DNA of 64,000 bases from Pseudomonas sp. IAC-BECa141 (GTDB taxonomy: Bacteria > Pseudomonadota > Gammaproteobacteria > Pseudomonadales > Pseudomonadaceae): positions 2,418,001 to 2,482,000 of the forward strand of contig NZ_CP065410.1 in NCBI RefSeq assembly GCF_020544405.1, written 5' to 3'. Made by a program: the position numbers and the translations under genes. Positions within the stretch are counted from its first letter, which is position 1. The number at the start of each line of letters is the position of its first letter. Of the stretch, positions 25,919 through 35,636 are shown piece by piece. Under the pieces are notes generated by a model. It had not been told where the DNA came from, did not search any database, and saw only the letters and a list, made by a program, of their open reading frames with translations.

Positions 25919-27120
25919 GCAAGCCGGGATTGATGCCGGTCGAGGAGGCCCTCGACCAACTGTTGGCGATGGCCGATGAACGACGCCTGCCGGACAGCGA
26001 ATCCGTGCCGCTCAATGACGCGCGCGGACGTGTGCTGGCCAGCGATCTGGTCGCCACCCTCGACCTGCCGCCATGGCCGAACAGTGCCATGGACGGCTAC
26101 GCGTTGAACCTCGCCGACCTGCATCGCCAGCCGTTGAGCGTGTCGCAGCGGGTCTACGCCGGGCTGGCGCCGGACACCCTGTTGCCTGGCACCTGCGCAC
26201 GAATCTTCACCGGCGCGCCCTTGCCCAATGGCGCCAATTGCGTGGAGATGCAGGAAAACGTCGAGGTGCTGGAAGACGGCCGCGTACGTTTCCTGCAACC
26301 GCTGAAGGTCGGTCAGAACATCCGCGCCCAAGGCCAGGAAAATCGCGTTGGCGACACCCTGCTGCGCGCCGGCAAACGCCTCGGCCCGTTCGAACTGGCT
26401 GTCGCCGCGGGGCAGGGCATGACTCATCTGCCGCTGGTGCGTCGCCCACGCGTGGCATTGCTGTCGACCGGTGATGAGCTGGTGGAGCCGGGGCAGCCGC
26501 TGCGTCCCGGCAGCCTCTACAACAGCAACCGCACCTTGCTCGACCACTGGTTGCGCGAACTGGGTTGCGAAGTGATCGACGCCGGCATTCTTCCCGATCG
26601 CCCGGCGCAGACCCGGCTCAAACTCGAGCAACTGCAAGTGGCGGCCGATTTGATTCTGACCACCGGCGGCGTATCTGCCGGTGACGCCGATTGCCTCGGC
26701 CAGGTGCTGCGCGACAACGGCAAACCGCTGCTGTGGAAACTGGCGATCAAACCTGGCAAACCGCTGACGGTCGGCCATTTCGGCACGGTGCCGGTGATCG
26801 GTTTGCCGGGCAATCCGACTTCAGCACTGGTTACCTTCGGCCTGCTGGCGCGCCCGTATCTGCTGCGCATTCAAGGCGTGGAGGAGGTGATGCCGCTGAG
26901 CTTCACGGTCAACGCCGGCTTCGACTGGCCGAAACCCGGCAGCCGCCGCGAATACCTGCGGGTGCGCCTGGAAGGCGGGCGGGCGGCGCTGTATCCGAAC
27001 CAGAGTTCCGGGGTTTTGCTCGGCGCAACCTGGGCCGACGGACTGGTGGAAATCCCCGAAAACAGCACCTTGCAGATGGGTGATCCGTTGCGTTTCATTC
27101 CGTTCAGCGAGCTGTTCTGA
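25915..27120 (+). CDS. moeA: Molybdopterin molybdotransferase MoeA
   Basis: 401 residues in the four-domain MoeA plan: N-terminal PVEEALDQLLAMAD, the PNSAMDGYAL motif, the MoCF domain with STGDELVEPGQPLRPGSLYN and TTGGVSAGDAD, and LPGNPTSALVTFGLLARPYL. MoeA inserts molybdate into adenylated molybdopterin. It is coupled to moaB by a 4-nt overlap. Confidence 0.95.
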   Translation: MSKPGLMPVEEALDQLLAMADERRLPDSESVPLNDARGRVLASDLVATLDLPPWPNSAMDGYALNLADLHRQPLSVSQRVYAGLAPDTLLPGTCARIFTGAPLPNGANCVEMQENVEVLEDGRVRFLQPLKVGQNIRAQGQENRVGDTLLRAGKRLGPFELAVAAGQGMTHLPLVRRPRVALLSTGDELVEPGQPLRPGSLYNSNRTLLDHWLRELGCEVIDAGILPDRPAQTRLKLEQLQVAADLILTTGGVSAGDADCLGQVLRDNGKPLLWKLAIKPGKPLTVGHFGTVPVIGLPGNPTSALVTFGLLARPYLLRIQGVEEVMPLSFTVNAGFDWPKPGSRREYLRVRLEGGRAALYPNQSSGVLLGATWADGLVEIPENSTLQMGDPLRFIPFSELF

Positions 27121-27153
27121 GCGCGATCAACAATCTGTCGGAGACTGGGGCGG

Positions 27154-27642
27154 CTATCGGGTCAATTTCAGTCGTTCGTGCCACTGGGCGATGGATTCTT
27201 CCGGGTAGACCTCGAATTGCTGATCCTTCGCGCTGGCCTGCACTTCGACCCACGGCGCTTTCGAGCCGAGCATCAGATGAGTGTGTTCCGGCGGTACCGG
27301 CAATGGCGTGTCGATGGCCGAGGCGAACGGGTGGATCAGCTCCGGCCACTCCGGGCTGAACAGCCATAGACCGCTGCCGCACAGCGAGCAGAAGTGCCGT
27401 TCGGCGGTGCTGCGGTGGGCGCGGGCATCGCCTTCGTCTTTCATTTTTGCGTGGTAAATCGTGATGTGTTTGCGCCCGCGCACCTTGAGGCTGGCCGCGT
27501 CTCCGCCGAGGTTGATGGCAAAGCCGCCACCGCCCTGGGTCTTGCGGCAGATCGAGCAGTAGCAGCGTTGATAAGGGTAGGGGTGGGCGCTGTCGAGGGT
27601 GAATGAAACCGCGCCGCAGTGGCAGGAGCCTTCGAGGTGCAT
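27154..27642 (-). CDS. GFA (CENP-V) domain zinc-binding protein
   Basis: 162 residues with the zinc-ligand cysteines of the glutathione-dependent formaldehyde-activating family: CHCG near residue 7, CYCSICRKTQGG near 28-38, and HFCSLCGSGLW in the middle. The fold is well supported. Formaldehyde-glutathione activity is not established for most members, so the substrate remains open. A similar, shorter GFA gene is at 49298. Convergent with moeA. Confidence 0.85.
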   Translation of the reverse strand: MHLEGSCHCGAVSFTLDSAHPYPYQRCYCSICRKTQGGGGFAINLGGDAASLKVRGRKHITIYHAKMKDEGDARAHRSTAERHFCSLCGSGLWLFSPEWPELIHPFASAIDTPLPVPPEHTHLMLGSKAPWVEVQASAKDQQFEVYPEESIAQWHERLKLTR

Positions 27643-27709
27643 GAGTGGCCTCCGGATTTTTTGTCGGTGCGGTTCAGCCTAGAAGAGATGTCGCGCCTGT
27701 GCCGCCGCT

Positions 27710-27729
27710 ATCGCGAGCTTGCTCGCGAT
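27710..27729. repeat. Single degenerate REP-like palindrome
   Basis: ATCGCGAGCTTGCTCGCGAT matches the central palindrome of the REP sequences elsewhere in the window but lacks the GTGGGAG head and an inverted partner, so it looks like a decayed solo REP. Confidence 0.6.
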
Positions 27730-27804
27730 GAACGATAAAGCGGTACAACTGGACGCCCACGAATCCGAAGGTCAGCATGTCCGCAAAAAAAGGGACCCCA
27801 ACCC

Positions 27805-28689
27805 ATGCGCCGACTACCTTCCCTGGCCGCCCTGCGGACCTTCGAATGCGCCGCCCGCCACGCGCATTTCGGCCGTGCCGCCGCCGAACTGTGCGTCACC
27901 GACAGCGCCGTCAGCCACCAGATCCGCCAGCTCGAAGAGCAACTGGGTGTGTCGCTGTTCATCCGCGAAGGCCGGCAGATTCGCCCGACCATCGCCGCCG
28001 GGCGCTTGATGCAGAGCCTGCAACAGGCCTTCGAGCTGATCGGCGATGCCTGCGATGAATTGCGCGATCCGTCCTCGCTCGCCGTATTGCGGCTGGCGGT
28101 CACGGCGGAACTGGCGCAGAAGTGGCTGATGAACCGTCTCACCGATTTCTACGCGCGTTATCCGCACATCACCTTGCACCTCTACGAACAACCGATCGAC
28201 GCCACCGCGCCCGGTGAGGACATCGATCTGGCGATCACTTACGGCACCGGCCCGGTGGACAGCAGCGCGTACTTCGTCCGCCCGTTGCCGGCGTTGCAGT
28301 TCTTCCCGGTGTGCAGCCCCGGCCTGTTCAACCAGGGCACTCTGAAAACCCCGAAGGACCTGGCCCGCCATTGCCTGCTGCACGACGATCAGGACGGCAA
28401 GACCTGGACCGCGTGGCTTACCAGCCATGCTGGCGACTTGCGTCCGGAGCGTCAGTTGTATTTCGCCCACGCCGGGCTGGCGCTGGAGGCGGCGGCACAA
28501 GGGCAGGGCGTGGCGATGGGCGACAATCTCACGGCGCAGGAAGACTTGCAGAGCGGGCGTCTGGTGCGACCGTTCACCTCCAGCATGACCGCGCTGGGCC
28601 AATACGCGCTGGTTTGCGAGCGGGTGCGGCTGGAGCGTCCGGCGGTGGCGCAAATGCTGGAGTGGTTCAACGATCAGCTGGCGGATTGA
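27805..28689 (+). CDS. LysR-family regulator, GcvA type
   Basis: 294 residues with the GcvA-like N-terminus (LPSLAALRTFECAARHAHFG, then DSAVSHQIRQLEEQLGVSLF) and a type 2 periplasmic-binding-like effector domain. It sits 100 nt upstream of and codirectional with the agmatine deiminase gene, so control of agmatine or polyamine use is plausible. Operator sites were not identified. Confidence 0.85.
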   Translation: MRRLPSLAALRTFECAARHAHFGRAAAELCVTDSAVSHQIRQLEEQLGVSLFIREGRQIRPTIAAGRLMQSLQQAFELIGDACDELRDPSSLAVLRLAVTAELAQKWLMNRLTDFYARYPHITLHLYEQPIDATAPGEDIDLAITYGTGPVDSSAYFVRPLPALQFFPVCSPGLFNQGTLKTPKDLARHCLLHDDQDGKTWTAWLTSHAGDLRPERQLYFAHAGLALEAAAQGQGVAMGDNLTAQEDLQSGRLVRPFTSSMTALGQYALVCERVRLERPAVAQMLEWFNDQLAD

Positions 28690-28788
28690 TGAGTTGAATT
28701 CAACTGTTCCGAAATAATCATCGTTGGCGACGTGACGGCCCACGACCGTAGCCTGAGGTCATTCCCATCCCGATGACGAGGTTTGACC

Positions 28789-29904
28789 ATGGCACGTTTG
28801 CTCGACACCACCCCGAAACAGGACGGTTTCCGTCTGCCCGGCGAGTTTGAAGCCAAGTCCGGTTGCTGGCTCGGCTGGCCGGAGCGCACCGATGTCTGGC
28901 GCAACGGCGCCAAGCCTGCGCAGAAAGTCTGGGTGCAGATCGTGACGGCGATCTCCCACAGCGAACCGGTGACGGTGTGCGCCTCGGCGGCCCAGTTCGC
29001 CACCGCCCGCCGCCAGTTGCCGCCGCAGGTGCGGGTGGTGGAGATGACCTGCAACGACACCTGGTTCCGCGACAGTGGCCCGTGCTTTGTGGTCAATGAC
29101 CAGAGCGGTGAAGTGCGTGGTGTCGACTTCGAATTCAACGCCTACGGCGGCCTCGATGGCGGGCTCTACTACCCGTGGGACAAGGACGATCAGATCGCCA
29201 GCAAGATCCTCGAGATCGAACGCTTCGATCGTTATCGCGCGCCGTTGATTGCCGAACTTGGCGGCATTCAGAGCGACGGCCAGGGCAGCCTCCTCACCAC
29301 CGAGCAATGCCTGCTCAATCGCAATCGCAACCAGCACCTGGGCAAGGACGAGGTGACCCGCCGCCTGACCGACTATCTCGGCGCCGAGCAAGTGATCTGG
29401 CTGCCGCGCGGTTGCAAGTTCGACGAAACCGACGGCCATGTCGACGACCTCGCGTGCTTCGTGCGCCCCGGCGAAGTGGTGCTGCAATGGACCGACAACC
29501 GCGACGACCCACAATGGGAAATCTATCAGGAGGCCTACGACATCCTGCGCAGCACCCGCGACAGCCGGGGTCGCGAGCTGATCGTGCACAAACTGCCGCA
29601 ACCGGATGTGCTGGAGTGGACCGCCGAAGAAGCCGAAGGCCTCGACCAGCAGGACAGCACCCACACCCGTCAGGCCGGCACCAGAATCTGTGCGTCGTAC
29701 ATCAACTATTACGCAGGCAACAGTTCGATCGTGGTGCCGCTGTTCGGTGATCGCAACGATCAGGTGGCGCTGGCAACCCTCGCCGAACTGTTCCCGCAGC
29801 ACAAGATCGTCGGCATCGAAAACTCCCGGGAAATCCTGCTCGGTGGCGGTAACGTCGCGTGCATCACCATGCCGCAATACGCCGGCCAGAAAAGAGGAGC
29901 CTGA
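28789..29904 (+). CDS. aguA: Agmatine deiminase
   Basis: 371 residues of the pentein family. Visible are NDTWFRDSGPCFV, FNAYGGLDGGLYYPWD, KFDETDGHVDD with the catalytic His, and ILLGGGNVACITMP with the nucleophilic Cys (C358). AguA hydrolyses agmatine to N-carbamoylputrescine and ammonia. The start at 28789 (MARLLDTTPKQDGF) matches the family N-terminus. The next gene encodes a polyamine-binding protein. The usual partner aguB is not adjacent. Confidence 0.93.
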   Translation: MARLLDTTPKQDGFRLPGEFEAKSGCWLGWPERTDVWRNGAKPAQKVWVQIVTAISHSEPVTVCASAAQFATARRQLPPQVRVVEMTCNDTWFRDSGPCFVVNDQSGEVRGVDFEFNAYGGLDGGLYYPWDKDDQIASKILEIERFDRYRAPLIAELGGIQSDGQGSLLTTEQCLLNRNRNQHLGKDEVTRRLTDYLGAEQVIWLPRGCKFDETDGHVDDLACFVRPGEVVLQWTDNRDDPQWEIYQEAYDILRSTRDSRGRELIVHKLPQPDVLEWTAEEAEGLDQQDSTHTRQAGTRICASYINYYAGNSSIVVPLFGDRNDQVALATLAELFPQHKIVGIENSREILLGGGNVACITMPQYAGQKRGA

Positions 29905-29906
29905 GC

Positions 29907-31004
29907 ATGGGCCTGCACAACCTGAGTAAAGCGTTATTGCTGGTGCTTGCACCCCTGTGTGTGCAGGCCGCCGAAACGGCGAAGCCGGTGGTCAACCTGT
30001 ACATCTGGGGCGAGTACCTGGCCCCGGATACCCTGAAGAATTTCGAGGCGAAAACCGGGATTCGGGTGGTCGCCGATCACTTCGATTCGCTGGAAACCGT
30101 CGAGACCAAACTGCTCACCGGCCGCAGTGGCTACGACCTGGTGCTGACCGCCGGCCAGCACTTGTCACGGGCTATCGAGAGCGGCGCGATCCAGACCTTG
30201 AACAAGCAGCAGCTCCCGCACTTTGCCGGGGTCGGCGATGAGTTCCGTCAACACATGGCGGTGTTCGATCCGGGCAACCGCTACGCCGGCATCTACGCCT
30301 GGGGCACCACCGGCGTCGGCTATCAGGAAGAGGCCGTGCAGCAGCGCCTGCCGCAGGCACCAAGGGACAGCTGGGCGATGCTGTTCGATCCGGCAGTGGT
30401 GTCGAAATTCGCCGATTGCGGAGTGAGCCTGCTCAATGATCCGAACGAAGTGTTCGCCGCGGTCATGAAGTACATGGGTCTGGACATCAACCGCCAGAGC
30501 CTGGATGACCTGAAACTCGCCGAGCAACAATTGGCGAAGATCCGCCCGTACATCCGCTACTTCGACAATGACCTGAACATCAGCGACCTGGCCAACGGCA
30601 ACACCTGCGTGGCGATGTCGTGGAACGGCAACGTCGCCATCGCGGCTGGCCAGGCTGAAGCAGCGAAAAAACCGTTCAAGTTGAATTACCGGATCCCGAA
30701 GGAGGGCACGCTGATCTGGTTCGATGCCATGGTCATTCCCAAGGATGCACCGCATCCGGAGGCCGGGCTGGCACTGATGGATTACTTGATGACGCCAGAA
30801 GTGATTGCGCCGATTACTGACACCATTCACTACGCCAATGCGATCACGGCAGCGGACGGCTTGGTCGAACCGGCGATTCGCAATGATCCGGGGACTTATC
30901 CGCCGGCGGCGGTGAAGGCTTCGCTGTACAGCAAGAACGACAATGGCAAGGCGTTCAACCGGGCGTTGATCCGGGCCTTCAGCCGATTGAAGTCAGGGCT
31001 GTGA
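29907..31004 (+). CDS. Polyamine ABC transporter periplasmic binding protein (PotF/SpuD-like)
   Basis: 365 residues with a Sec signal (MGLHNLSKALLLVLAPLCVQA) and the PotF/SpuD-type start NLYIWGEYLAPDTLKNFEAK. The gene starts 3 nt after aguA, so the two are cotranscribed. It would capture putrescine, spermidine or agmatine in the periplasm. The permease and ATPase genes are not here, so it must use transporters encoded elsewhere or act in sensing. Confidence 0.88.
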   Translation: MGLHNLSKALLLVLAPLCVQAAETAKPVVNLYIWGEYLAPDTLKNFEAKTGIRVVADHFDSLETVETKLLTGRSGYDLVLTAGQHLSRAIESGAIQTLNKQQLPHFAGVGDEFRQHMAVFDPGNRYAGIYAWGTTGVGYQEEAVQQRLPQAPRDSWAMLFDPAVVSKFADCGVSLLNDPNEVFAAVMKYMGLDINRQSLDDLKLAEQQLAKIRPYIRYFDNDLNISDLANGNTCVAMSWNGNVAIAAGQAEAAKKPFKLNYRIPKEGTLIWFDAMVIPKDAPHPEAGLALMDYLMTPEVIAPITDTIHYANAITAADGLVEPAIRNDPGTYPPAAVKASLYSKNDNGKAFNRALIRAFSRLKSGL

Positions 31005-31161
31005 GCGGACGCCTGGAATCATCTTGAAGCGGTTTGGGCGTGGGTGTGCTGCGGGGAGCCTGATAGGTTTTTCGCCATGGATTTGAACCGGCAATGACGC
31101 CGGGCGCCCTGTCAGTTGCTGATATCAGGCTCTGAGATGGCCCTCATTCAAGGAAGAAAAC

Positions 31162-32556
31162 ATGCCAATCAAACCGCCAACCAAGGGCAACGGCCCGGGT
31201 GATGTACACCTGAAACCTTCCCTCGATGCCGCTACGCCGGGCCCGGCCATCAGGCCCGGGGTCTCTGTTACCCCGCCCGCGCCGCCTGTGCACCCCGATG
31301 TCGTTAGCACGCCGAATGTCAGTGGTGGAGGGCGAGCCAGCCCGGTGCCATCGGTCAGCTTGCGCGATGCAATGCCAGTCATCGATTCGGGCCCGGGCCC
31401 CGAGCTTGGTCAACGTTCGTTGGACGCGTATCACGTCCCGGCAGCAGGCCGGCTGACCGACATCGATGCCGAAGGCTTCAGGTCTTTCAAGGGGCGTCAG
31501 TTTGCCGAATTGCCAGGACAGGGCATTGTCCAGGTGGGCGCCGATCCGCAGACCGGTCTGTTCCGGGCCAGACTGCCCAGCGAAACCCACCCCTCCGGCC
31601 CGGTTCTGGAGCGCGACAGCGACGGCCGGGTCTGGCACCCGCTTGAGGAGTTTGCCACGGAGCGCTACCGCATCCCCGATCCGCGCACTGATGCCGACGC
31701 GACGCTGGAAAACGTTTCTCGCCCGGAGGGCGATGAAGGACGGCCGCGCCATGACTCTTCCGATGACGAGTTCGAGCTGGCTTCGGAATCCATGCCGATC
31801 AAGTCCTTCACCGAAAAGGAACTCGACACCATGCGCCAGGAGGTTTGCTATTCGTTGCGGGGAAATCGCCTCGGTACCTACGACCGCGCCAACAATGGTA
31901 AATACCCGTTGCGCGATACCTTTGGCAGGCCGGTGCGGATCCGCAAACTGGAAACCCTGGCCACCCTGACCACGGGTGAGCGATTTCGCTCGGGGCCGAT
32001 CAAGCCTTACATCCAGTTTGAAGGCTATGAAAACGTGGCCAGGCTCTATGAAGAAAATCTCGAACTGCGCATTTTTACCGAGGTCGACGTGAAGGTTCCG
32101 GGCGAAAAAGCCCTCATCGGACAAAACATGGTGGTCGCCAACCGGCGCATCGCCAAAGGCGAAGCGCTGGGCCTTTATGGCGGAACACTCAGCCCGCTGC
32201 GCCTGATAAGGCGCGAAGAGCAGACATTCACCATGCTGGCGGGCGTGTACTTGCGTTACGGACCGGGCAAGTTCATTGAAGAGCCGGTAGTGGTCATCGG
32301 CGACAACATCATTTCGCGAATCAACACGAACTTTGAATACGACGCCTCGGGCAAGCCGGTTCGTCAATCGCCGGACGGCTACAACGTTCAGACCGTCGGT
32401 TTCAAGGTCGAAGCGGACATTCTGATCGGTGACCGGCTGGTCAACCGGCCATACGTCCTGAACGCGATGTTTGCCTCACAGGATATTCCGGCAGGAACCG
32501 AGTTGCGTTGGAACTACAGCTACTCGGACAAGGAGATAAAAATGATTTTCCCGTAA
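31162..32556 (+). CDS. SET-domain protein with effector-like N-terminus
   Basis: 464 residues. The first about 90 are proline- and glycine-rich and disordered. Residues about 90-170 (LDAYHVPAAGRL..., GLFRARLPSETHPSGPVLER) resemble a module I associate with large Pseudomonas toxin-like proteins. The C-terminal 140 residues match a SET methyltransferase core: IAKGEALGLYGGTLSPL (about 330-346), SRINTNFEYDASGK (N388) and DIPAGTELRWNYSYSD with a candidate catalytic tyrosine (Y453). SET domains methylate protein lysines using SAM. Together this suggests a secreted effector acting on eukaryotic or rival proteins; secretion route unknown. The N-terminus follows a good AAGGAAG ribosome site. Confidence 0.65.
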   Translation: MPIKPPTKGNGPGDVHLKPSLDAATPGPAIRPGVSVTPPAPPVHPDVVSTPNVSGGGRASPVPSVSLRDAMPVIDSGPGPELGQRSLDAYHVPAAGRLTDIDAEGFRSFKGRQFAELPGQGIVQVGADPQTGLFRARLPSETHPSGPVLERDSDGRVWHPLEEFATERYRIPDPRTDADATLENVSRPEGDEGRPRHDSSDDEFELASESMPIKSFTEKELDTMRQEVCYSLRGNRLGTYDRANNGKYPLRDTFGRPVRIRKLETLATLTTGERFRSGPIKPYIQFEGYENVARLYEENLELRIFTEVDVKVPGEKALIGQNMVVANRRIAKGEALGLYGGTLSPLRLIRREEQTFTMLAGVYLRYGPGKFIEEPVVVIGDNIISRINTNFEYDASGKPVRQSPDGYNVQTVGFKVEADILIGDRLVNRPYVLNAMFASQDIPAGTELRWNYSYSDKEIKMIFP

Positions 32557-32617
32557 GAACTGGCGGGGGATTGCACCTGAAATACGCTTGCCCAGCCTTC
32601 CCGAGATTGCGGGAGGG

Positions 32618-33250
32618 TCAGGCTGAAACCGCTTTTGGCACCCGCCACAAATACCAGGCCGCCACTGTGCGAAACGGGCGCCACGCCAACCCGATCTCGA
32701 TCATCTGCTTGCGCGTCGGCTGCACCTCCAGCCCCTTCAATCGCCGATAGCCCTCGCGCACGCCAAAGTCATCGGCCGGCAGAATATCCGGTCGCTCCAG
32801 GCTGTAGATCAACAGCATTTCTACCGTCCAGCGCCCAACCCCGCGCAGGCTGACCAAGCGCTCGATCAGCGCTTCATCCTCCATCACCAGCGCCGTGGCG
32901 TAATCCGGCACCACGCCGTCCAGGGTCGCCTGAGCAATCCCCTGAATCGTCGCAATCTTGCCCGCCGAAAACCCGCAACTGCGCAGCCGTTCGAAGTCTG
33001 TCGCCAGAATCTGCTCGGGACGTGGAAACGTCTGTTCGGGAAACAACCCCACCAGCCGACCGACAATTGCATCCCCGGCCTTGGCGTGCAGTTGCTGATA
33101 GGCGATGGCCCGTACCAGCGATTCATAGGGATCACGCGCCGGGTGCGGCCGATGCAGACATGGGCCGACCGCAGCGATATGGCGTTGCCAGTCGGCGTCG
33201 AGGCTGGCCAGAAACGCGCTGGCCGGTTGGTAGGGATCGGGTATCGGCAA
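32618..33250 (-). CDS. alkA: AlkA-type 3-methyladenine DNA glycosylase
   Basis: About 210 residues with the helix-hairpin-helix glycosylase core: AIAYQQLHAKAGDAIVGRLV, LRSCGFSAGKIATIQGIA and RLVSLRGVGRWTVEMLLIYS with the downstream catalytic Asp (PADDFGVREGYRRL). It removes alkylated purines. The start is uncertain: no ATG exists between the ada stop and the conserved region, and TTG at 33250 is chosen (LPIPDPYQP). It lies just after ada on the same strand, an expected alkylation-repair pair. Confidence 0.85.
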   Translation of the reverse strand: MPIPDPYQPASAFLASLDADWQRHIAAVGPCLHRPHPARDPYESLVRAIAYQQLHAKAGDAIVGRLVGLFPEQTFPRPEQILATDFERLRSCGFSAGKIATIQGIAQATLDGVVPDYATALVMEDEALIERLVSLRGVGRWTVEMLLIYSLERPDILPADDFGVREGYRRLKGLEVQPTRKQMIEIGLAWRPFRTVAAWYLWRVPKAVSA

Positions 33251-33300
33251 CGTCAGTGATCCATTGATTTGAAAGCCGGGAAGGCGTGAGTGTCGGTGTG

Positions 33301-34383
33301 TCAGAACGCCAAAGGTTGCGTCAGTTGCACGGCGGCATTTTCCAGCCGGAGCAGAAACGCCTTGCGCGGTTGCCCGCCACCATAACCGGTCAGCGAGCCG
33401 TCCGCACCGATCACCCGATGGCATGGCACCACGATCGACAGCCGATTGTGCCCGTTGGCCAGGCCCACGGCGCGACTGGCGCCGGGCTTGCCCAGCCGGG
33501 CGGCGATGGCACCGTAGGTACTGGTGTGGCCGTAGGGGATTAGTCGCAGTTGGGCCCAGACCTGACGGGCAAACTCGCTGCCGGGCAGGTGCAAGGGCAC
33601 GCTGAATTCGTTCAGCTTGCCGGCGAAGTACAGCGCCAGTTCGTTTTCGATCTGCTGCAAATGTGCGTTGTGTCCCGGTGCGACCACGTAGCCGTAGCGG
33701 TTCTGCAACTCCTCGACTTCCCTCGTCAGCGCCGGGCGGTCGAGAAACTCCAGCAACACCAGCCCACGCCGCTCGGCCATGGCGATCATCGGGCCCAACG
33801 GCGTTGTCAGACGGGTGAACAGCAGTGGTTCGCTGGCCGCTGCACGGCCCGGCGTGATGTGGAACGACTTCTGAAACGCATCGCGAAAACCGCTGAGGGA
33901 TTCATAGCCGGAATCGAACGCGGCGTGGTCGATGGACGTGCCTTGCCTGATCCCGCCCAACGCCATACCGAGCCGGCGGGTGCGCAGCCACGCATGGAAG
34001 GTCATGCCGAAATGCTGCTTGAACCAGCGCCGCAGCTTCAGCGGTTCGATGCCCTCGGCAAGCAATTGCGCATCGCTCCAGCGCAGTTCCGGATCGGCGT
34101 CGACGGCTTTCAACAGCCGTTGTACCCAGTCCGGGGCGATGGCGGCAGCGTCCAGCGGTTTGCAGCGCAAACAGGCGCGGTATCCGGCGGACAGGCATTC
34201 GTCAGCGTGGGCGAAGAACTCGACGTTTTCCGGTTTCGGCTTGCGCGCCGTGCAGGTAGGGCGGCAAAAAATCCCGGTGGTTTTCACCGCCGTGAAGAAC
34301 ACGCCTTCATAGGCAGTGTCGCTTGCGAGCATGGCGCGAACCATTTCGGCGTGAGGGGGCAGGGCAGCGGTCTGTATGTTCAT
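33301..34383 (-). CDS. ada: Bifunctional Ada: methyl phosphotriester/O6-methylguanine repair and regulator
   Basis: 360 residues with three parts: the N-terminal zinc domain with methyl-accepting cysteine cluster (C40, C44, C71, C74 in GIFCRPTC and ACLRC), an AraC-type HTH (about 85-180) and the C-terminal methyltransferase with SIVVPCHRVIGADG (C321). Methylated Ada activates ada and alkA. The ATG at 34383 gives the conserved N-terminus. alkA follows directly downstream. Confidence 0.93.
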   Translation of the reverse strand: MNIQTAALPPHAEMVRAMLASDTAYEGVFFTAVKTTGIFCRPTCTARKPKPENVEFFAHADECLSAGYRACLRCKPLDAAAIAPDWVQRLLKAVDADPELRWSDAQLLAEGIEPLKLRRWFKQHFGMTFHAWLRTRRLGMALGGIRQGTSIDHAAFDSGYESLSGFRDAFQKSFHITPGRAAASEPLLFTRLTTPLGPMIAMAERRGLVLLEFLDRPALTREVEELQNRYGYVVAPGHNAHLQQIENELALYFAGKLNEFSVPLHLPGSEFARQVWAQLRLIPYGHTSTYGAIAARLGKPGASRAVGLANGHNRLSIVVPCHRVIGADGSLTGYGGGQPRKAFLLRLENAAVQLTQPLAF

Positions 34384-34492
34384 GGGCCGAGGATAAAACC
34401 AGTTATTCGATGGCTCCACCGAAAAAACGACAGTGAATTTTCGGGCCGCTGCACTACAGTGATCGGGTCGCTACAACTCGGGAAATGAAGGT

Positions 34493-34906
34493 ATGCCACC
34501 GTTCACGATTCAACACATCGATCACATCGTGCTGCGCGTTGCCGATCTGCAACGCAGCATTGATTTCTACGGCCGGGTCTTCGGCGCCGAAGTGGTCAAG
34601 CGCAACGAAAAGTTCGGTCTGGTGCATTTGCGCGCCGGCACGTCGATGATCGACCTGGTCGACCTCGACGGCGAAATCGGCCGCAAGGGCGGCGCCGCTG
34701 CAGGCAGCGAACGGCGCAATGTCGATCATTTCTGCCTGCGCATCGAACCGTTCGATGAAGCGGCGCTGGTCAGCCATCTGCAGTCCTGTGGCTTGAGCGT
34801 CGACAAGGCCGCCACCCGTTTTGGCGCCGAGGGCAACGGCCTGTCGCTGTACTGCTTCGACCCGGACGGCAATCAGGTCGAACTCAAAGGCCCGTCCGAA
34901 GCTTAG
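34493..34906 (+). CDS. VOC/glyoxalase-fold protein
   Basis: 137 residues with the vicinal oxygen chelate pattern: TIQHIDHIVLRVADLQRSID at the start, FYGRVFGAEVV, and LYCFDPDGNQVELKGP at the end. Conserved His and Glu positions fit a metal-binding VOC fold. It lies divergent from ada and convergent with a LysE gene (4-nt overlap of ends). Substrate unknown. Confidence 0.8.
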   Translation: MPPFTIQHIDHIVLRVADLQRSIDFYGRVFGAEVVKRNEKFGLVHLRAGTSMIDLVDLDGEIGRKGGAAAGSERRNVDHFCLRIEPFDEAALVSHLQSCGLSVDKAATRFGAEGNGLSLYCFDPDGNQVELKGPSEA

Positions 34907-35523
34907 GCCCGTTTGGCCATCAGCAACACCGAAGCCGCCGCCGACAACAGCCCCGCGCAGCAGCGATTGAAAATCCGCTTGCCGCGCGGCTCGGCGAACC
35001 AGCGGCGCATGTGCAGGCCCATGTAGGCGTAGGCGCTGATGGCGATCCATTCCAGCAGCAGGAACAGCACGCCAAGCAGCGTGAACTGCGGAGTGATGGC
35101 GCGGGTCGGGTCGACGAATTGCGGCAGGAATGCGGTGAAGATGAGGATTGCCTTGGGATTGCCCGCTGCCACCAAAAACTCCTGACGTGCCAGGGCCAGA
35201 AGCCCGTTCGCCGGCGCCGCAATGGCGTCTTCGGCGGCAGGCATGGCCCGCCACAACTGCCACGCCAGATACAGCAGATACCCCGCGCCAACAATCTTGA
35301 TCCCGTAGAACAACAGTTCCGACGTTTGCAGCACCACCGCCAGCCCCGCCGCCGCGAGGGCGATCATCCCGGCGAACGCCAGCAACCGGCCGATACCGGC
35401 AACGCAGGCGCGACGATAGCCGTAGCGAGTGGCGTTGCTGACCGACAACAGGTTGTTCGGCCCCGGCGCCATGTTCAAGGCGAAACAGGCGGGCAGAAAC
35501 AGGGAGAGGGTGGCGAGATCCAT
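34903..35523 (-). CDS. LysE/RhtB-family exporter
   Basis: 206 residues with the LysE signature near the N-terminus (LNMAPGPNNLLSVSNATRYG) and six hydrophobic segments. These inner membrane proteins export amino acids or similar small molecules. The ATG at 35523 removes a non-homologous N-terminal extension of the open frame. Substrate not predictable. Confidence 0.85.
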   Translation of the reverse strand: MDLATLSLFLPACFALNMAPGPNNLLSVSNATRYGYRRACVAGIGRLLAFAGMIALAAAGLAVVLQTSELLFYGIKIVGAGYLLYLAWQLWRAMPAAEDAIAAPANGLLALARQEFLVAAGNPKAILIFTAFLPQFVDPTRAITPQFTLLGVLFLLLEWIAISAYAYMGLHMRRWFAEPRGKRIFNRCCAGLLSAAASVLLMAKRA

Positions 35524-35636
35524 GGGGCGGGCTCCGGTGACGGGAGCGCTATTTTTATCATGTGCGCGAGTGAGGCCGAACCGTACAGTCAGGCAGCAGA
35601 GTCGCGGTACAGCGATGGACGGGCGTGAATCCATTC

